This document shows positions 12,488 through 15,181 of a DNA stretch of 15,181 nt, piece after piece (positions within the stretch are counted from its first letter, which is position 1; each line of letters opens with the position of its first letter). Under the pieces are notes generated by a model. That model saw only the letters and a program-made list of their open reading frames with translations. It was not told where the DNA came from and did no database searches. Source of the DNA: RGIG5472 sp051867635 (GTDB taxonomy: Bacteria; Bacillota; Clostridia; Oscillospirales; Oscillospiraceae); the NCBI GenBank assembly GCA_051867635.1, contig JBJDYT010000066.1, positions 1 through 15,181 of the forward strand, read 5' to 3'. The position numbers were made by a program, and so were the translations under genes.

Positions 12488-13417
12488 ATGGCGGATTACC
12501 TGTTGCAGCTCGCAAGGCCGGAGAGCATCGCCATCCCCGCGGCGGCGGCGGACAAGCTGACGGAGCGGGGCGACGGCGACGCGGCGCTGCTGTATCTCTG
12601 CCTGCTGCGCCACCGGGGACAGGTCAGCGCAGCTTCCGTGGCGAAGGAGCTGCGCTTTTCCCCCGAGCGGCAGAGCGCCGCGGAGCGGACGCTGGCGGAG
12701 CTGGGCCTTCTCGGGGAGCGGCAGAGCGCCCCTGTGGAGCCCGCGGAGGAGCGGCCGGCGTACAGCCAGACCGACGTTGCCGAGCGGCTGGAGGGGGACG
12801 AGACCTTCCGCCTGCTGCGCCAGGAGGTGGAGAAGCTGCTGGGCCGCCGCCTCACCACGGCGGACACCGCGACGCTCCTGGGCCTGTACGACTACGTCTC
12901 CCTCCCGGCGGACGTGATCTACCAGCTGGCCTGCCACTGCGTGGAGCGGGCGGAGCGCTCCTACGGTCCCGGACGGCGGCCCACCCTGCGGCAGATCGAG
13001 AAGGAGGGCTACCTCTGGAGCCGCCGGGGCATCGACAGCCTCGCCAGGGCCAACGCGTACTTAAAGACCTACCATAAGCGCCAGGAGCTGCTGCCGCGCT
13101 ATATGCAGGCGCTGCAGCTGGGGGACCGCGCCCCCGCCCCGTCGGAGGAGAAGTACCTCACGGAGTGGATCGACATGGGCTTTCCGCCGGAGGCGGTGGC
13201 CCTGGCCTACGACAGGACCGTGCTGCGCTGCCACGAGCTGAAATGGGGCTATCTCAGCGGCATCCTGCGGCGCTGGCACGAAAAGGGCCTGCACACGCCG
13301 GAGGAGATCGAGCGCGGCGACAGCGCCGCGCCGAAGCGCGCCGAAGCGCCGGAGCGCAGGGCGGAAAAGGACAACGACATCCAGCAGTATGTGCAGAGGA
13401 TGCACCGGAAGAAATAA
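12488..13417 (+). CDS. DnaD-domain replication initiation protein
   Basis: Likely takes part in primosome assembly at the origin or at stalled forks, handing the replicative helicase and its loader to DNA (function of the DnaD/DnaB family in Firmicutes). The 309-residue protein has an N-terminal winged-helix-like region (about 1-80; HRGQVSAASVAKELRFSPE fits a DNA-binding helix pair). A variable linker and two tandem DnaD-type helical domains follow (about 107-195 with GYLWSRRGIDSLARANAYLK, and 222-275 with WGYLSGILRRWHEKGLHTPEEI, matching the DnaD YxxxIL-x(2)-W motif). The tail is charged and probably disordered (276-309). GGGAGG precedes the ATG at 12488. The helicase-loader gene starts 15 bp downstream, which supports a replication role. 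Whether it is the counterpart of Bacillus DnaD or DnaB cannot be decided from sequence alone. Confidence 0.9.
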   Translation: MADYLLQLARPESIAIPAAAADKLTERGDGDAALLYLCLLRHRGQVSAASVAKELRFSPERQSAAERTLAELGLLGERQSAPVEPAEERPAYSQTDVAERLEGDETFRLLRQEVEKLLGRRLTTADTATLLGLYDYVSLPADVIYQLACHCVERAERSYGPGRRPTLRQIEKEGYLWSRRGIDSLARANAYLKTYHKRQELLPRYMQALQLGDRAPAPSEEKYLTEWIDMGFPPEAVALAYDRTVLRCHELKWGYLSGILRRWHEKGLHTPEEIERGDSAAPKRAEAPERRAEKDNDIQQYVQRMHRKK

Positions 13418-13432
13418 AGGGGGGAACAAAGC

Positions 13433-14428
13433 GTGGCATACGACGGAAAGCTGCTGCACCGGGCGCTGGAGCGCTTCGAGGCGGACCGGCAGAAGCGGGA
13501 GGAGGACTTCCGCCAGAAGGAGAGCGAGCTGCTGCGCCGCATCCCCCGCCTGGCGGAGATCCAGCAGGAGCTGCGCCAGACCATGGCCCAGATCGTCTCC
13601 CGGGCGCTGCGCAGCGGCGCGGACGTGGAGGGGGCCATGCGGGAGATCCAGCGGGAGAATCTGGCGCTGCAGCGGGAGCGCGCCGAGATCCTCCGCAGCT
13701 ACGGATTGGCGGCGGACGTGCTGGAGTACCGGCCCGCCTGCTCCCTCTGCGGCGACACGGGCTATACGGAGGCGGGGGTCTGCCGCTGTTTGAAGGCCTA
13801 TTATGTCCGCGAGCAGATCGCGGAGCTGTCCCATCTGCTGGACCTGGGAAACCAGAGCTTCGACACCTTCTCCTTTGCCTGGTACAGCCAGCGCCCGGAC
13901 GAGCGCAGCGGCGTGTCGCCCCGGGAGAACATGGAGCTGATCTACGAGACCTGCAGCAGCTACGCCTATAAATTCGGCCGCCATCAGGACAACCTGCTGC
14001 TCTTCGGGGACCCGGGCCTGGGCAAGACCTTCCTCTCCGCCTGCATCGCCCGGGAGGTCAGCGAAAAGGGCTTCAGCGTGGTGTACGACACGGCGGGGCA
14101 TATCTTCTCCCAGTTCGAGCGGCAGAAGTTCGGCCGGGACGGAGAAAACGGCGAGGCGGAGGACGAGGTGGCCCGGGTGCTGGGCTGCGATTTGCTGATC
14201 ATGGACGACCTGGGCACGGAGCTTCTCACGGAGTTCGTCCGCAGCGCCCTCTATCAGATCGTCAACGGCCGCCTGCAGGAGAAGAAATGCACCATCATCA
14301 ACACGAACCTCCACCCCGCGGAGCTGGGACGGCGCTATTCGCCCCAGATCCGCTCCAGGCTCGAGGGGGAGTACCGCCAGCTGGCCTTCTTCGGGGAGGA
14401 CATCCGGCGGCTGAAAAACGAGCAGTAA
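13433..14428 (+). CDS. DnaC/DnaI-like AAA+ helicase loader
   Basis: ATPase expected to load the replicative helicase onto single-stranded DNA. The 331-residue protein has an N-terminal coiled coil (about 10-95) and a four-cysteine zinc-binding knuckle (CSLC at 103-106 and CRC at 117-119). An AAA+ domain follows with Walker A GDPGLGKT (192-199), Walker B DLLIMDDLG (253-261), a sensor-like NTNLHPAEL (290-298) and the arginine stretch QIRSRLEG (305-312). The start is GTG at 13433, with GGGGGGAA about 8 bases upstream. It shares a transcript with the DnaD-like gene 15 bp upstream. IstB transposase helpers look similar, but the zinc knuckle, the DnaD neighbour and the absence of an IstA gene argue for the chromosomal loader. 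It ends 4 bp before a strong terminator. Confidence 0.92.
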   Translation: MAYDGKLLHRALERFEADRQKREEDFRQKESELLRRIPRLAEIQQELRQTMAQIVSRALRSGADVEGAMREIQRENLALQRERAEILRSYGLAADVLEYRPACSLCGDTGYTEAGVCRCLKAYYVREQIAELSHLLDLGNQSFDTFSFAWYSQRPDERSGVSPRENMELIYETCSSYAYKFGRHQDNLLLFGDPGLGKTFLSACIAREVSEKGFSVVYDTAGHIFSQFERQKFGRDGENGEAEDEVARVLGCDLLIMDDLGTELLTEFVRSALYQIVNGRLQEKKCTIINTNLHPAELGRRYSPQIRSRLEGEYRQLAFFGEDIRRLKNEQ

Positions 14429-14432
14429 GAAC

Positions 14433-14475
14433 GCCAAAAAGCCGGCGCGGCCACAGGCCGCGCCGGCTTTTTGGC
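14433..14475. terminator. Strong bidirectional terminator after the helicase-loader gene
   Basis: A perfect 20-bp stem (14433-14452 with 14456-14475) closes a 3-base loop. The A5 and T5 tracts sit inside the stem base, so the structure ends in a T-tract when read from either strand. It separates the plus-strand replication genes from the convergent oligopeptide-binding gene. Confidence 0.93.
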
Positions 14476-14485
14476 AGGTAAAAGA

Positions 14486-14517
14486 CCGGCCCGCCTTCCG
14501 TCAGGAAGGCGGGCCGG
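14486..14517 (-). terminator. Terminator of the oligopeptide-binding protein gene
   Basis: A perfect 14-bp GC-rich stem (14486-14499 with 14504-14517) has a 4-base loop and is followed on the minus strand by TCTTTT. It lies about 62 bp past the stop of the substrate-binding gene. A further GC palindrome (14544-14555) lies between stop and terminator and may add mRNA 3'-end structure. Confidence 0.85.
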
Positions 14518-14578
14518 CCGTCATCACAGATGCTCCGGAGCCTGCGCCGCGGCGCGGGCTTTGTCAGAACCGGAGGGA

Positions 14579-15181
14579 TCAGCCGATGGTGCAGTACATG
14601 AAGTACTTGTAGCCGAGGGGGTTGGAGAAGAAGCCGTGCACGCTGTCATCCAGCATGTAGATATCGGTGTAGAAGTACAGAGGCACGATGCAGCCGGTAT
14701 CCATCAGCATATCCTCGGCCAGGTGCATCAGCTCATAGCGGGTCTCGGTATCGGTGCAGCTCTTGATGGTGCTGATGAGCACGTCGTAGGTCTGCGCCCA
14801 GGTGCCGTTCTCCACCTTGATGTCGTAGCCGTAGTCGGTCAGATCCAGGTTGTACATGGCCAGGTCCGCGTTGGCGCCCTTGCCGTACTGGACGTCGTTG
14901 TTGCCGGAGCCGGAGACCCACATATCCAGGAAGGAGATGGGATCGTTGTAGTCGGCCAGCCAGCCGTTGCGGGCGATGGAGAAGTCGCCAGCCTTACGGG
15001 TGTTCAGGAAGGTGTTCCACTCCTGGTTCTCCAGGGTCATGTTGATGCCCACGGCGGCCAGAGCGCCCTGCAGGTACTCACCGACGGCCTTGTGGCCCTC
15101 GCTGGTGTTGTACAGGTAGGACAGGCTGGGGAAGTCGGTGAACTGGCCGGTGGCCTCGTCGTAGGTGTAGTACTTCTTCAG
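14579..15181 (-). CDS. Oligopeptide ABC transporter substrate-binding protein (OppA/DppA type), 3' part only
   Basis: Extracytoplasmic lipoprotein type that captures peptides for an ABC importer (SBP_bac_5 family). The window holds the last 200 residues of a protein usually near 540, so the lipobox and first lobe lie beyond position 15181. Visible family marks are GHKAVGEYLQGALAAVGINM, EWNTFLNTRKAGDFSIAR and NGWLADYNDPISFLDMW; the last is the well-known W-x-A-D-Y-x-D-P-x-x-F-L segment. RYELMHLAEDMLMDTGCIVPLYFYTD follows and then an ordinary C-terminus (FMYCTIG). The frame is open to the window edge, so the Met at 15052 is internal and not a start. It converges with the helicase-loader gene across two terminators and is probably functionally unrelated to it. 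Ligand specificity cannot be read here. Confidence 0.93.
   Translation of the reverse strand: MKKYYTYDEATGQFTDFPSLSYLYNTSEGHKAVGEYLQGALAAVGINMTLENQEWNTFLNTRKAGDFSIARNGWLADYNDPISFLDMWVSGSGNNDVQYGKGANADLAMYNLDLTDYGYDIKVENGTWAQTYDVLISTIKSCTDTETRYELMHLAEDMLMDTGCIVPLYFYTDIYMLDDSVHGFFSNPLGYKYFMYCTIG

Noticed and set aside
13433..14428. IstB-type transposition helper as the identity of the AAA+ gene
   Set aside because: No IstA transposase, terminal repeats or target duplication is seen; the zinc knuckle and DnaD-like partner fit a chromosomal helicase loader.
13061..14437. Minus-strand 458-codon open frame opposite the DnaD-like and loader genes
   Set aside because: Antisense shadow. The plus strand carries Walker A/B, the zinc knuckle and DnaD motifs, and the frame runs through the terminator.

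Overview
The window is a GC-rich chromosomal housekeeping segment of a Gram-positive bacterium. ParA/ParB (Soj/Spo0J), exact Firmicutes-type parS sites, a DnaD-domain protein beside a DnaI/DnaC-like helicase loader, and a maf-mreC-mreD-pbp2 cluster point to a Clostridia member. The high GC suggests an Oscillospiraceae-like gut anaerobe, but that placement is inference. I see no rRNA, tRNA, CRISPR array, transposase, integrase or prophage gene, and no gene-free stretch above 300 bases. The longest gaps are 233 bp (2984-3216) and 242 bp (12246-12487), and both hold regulatory sites.

Layout, left to right: serS (cut by the left edge), a parS site, a membrane/coiled-coil protein gene, parB, parA and its promoter, a second parS site set in a terminator region, a cytoplasmic GH13 alpha-glycosidase, pbp2 (mrdA), mreD, mreC, maf, dut, a long U32 'peptidase' (RNA-hydroxylation type) and zapA. 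All of these lie on the minus strand. zapA and its promoter are divergent from a plus-strand pair, a DnaD-like gene and a DnaC/DnaI-like loader gene. That pair ends at a strong bidirectional terminator facing the 3' end of an oligopeptide-binding protein gene (minus strand, cut by the right edge).

Functionally, the minus-strand block joins cell division (ZapA), RNA modification (U32), nucleotide-pool cleaning (Dut, Maf), elongation and wall synthesis (MreC, MreD, PBP2) and chromosome segregation (ParA, ParB, two parS). Very short gaps and ATGA overlaps (zapA/U32 and parB/membrane protein) indicate translational coupling. Three genes use non-ATG starts: parA GTG, mreC TTG and the loader GTG.

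The observations most worth a second look are these: two perfect 16-bp parS sites bracketing parAB; an unrecognised single-pass membrane coiled-coil protein coupled to parB; the lack of mreB and min genes in the mre cluster, with a glycoside hydrolase in the place where min genes often sit; and a hairpin plus T-run between the parA promoter and its start codon. I found no clearly new defence or mobile system. This is mostly a well-organised core-genome region.
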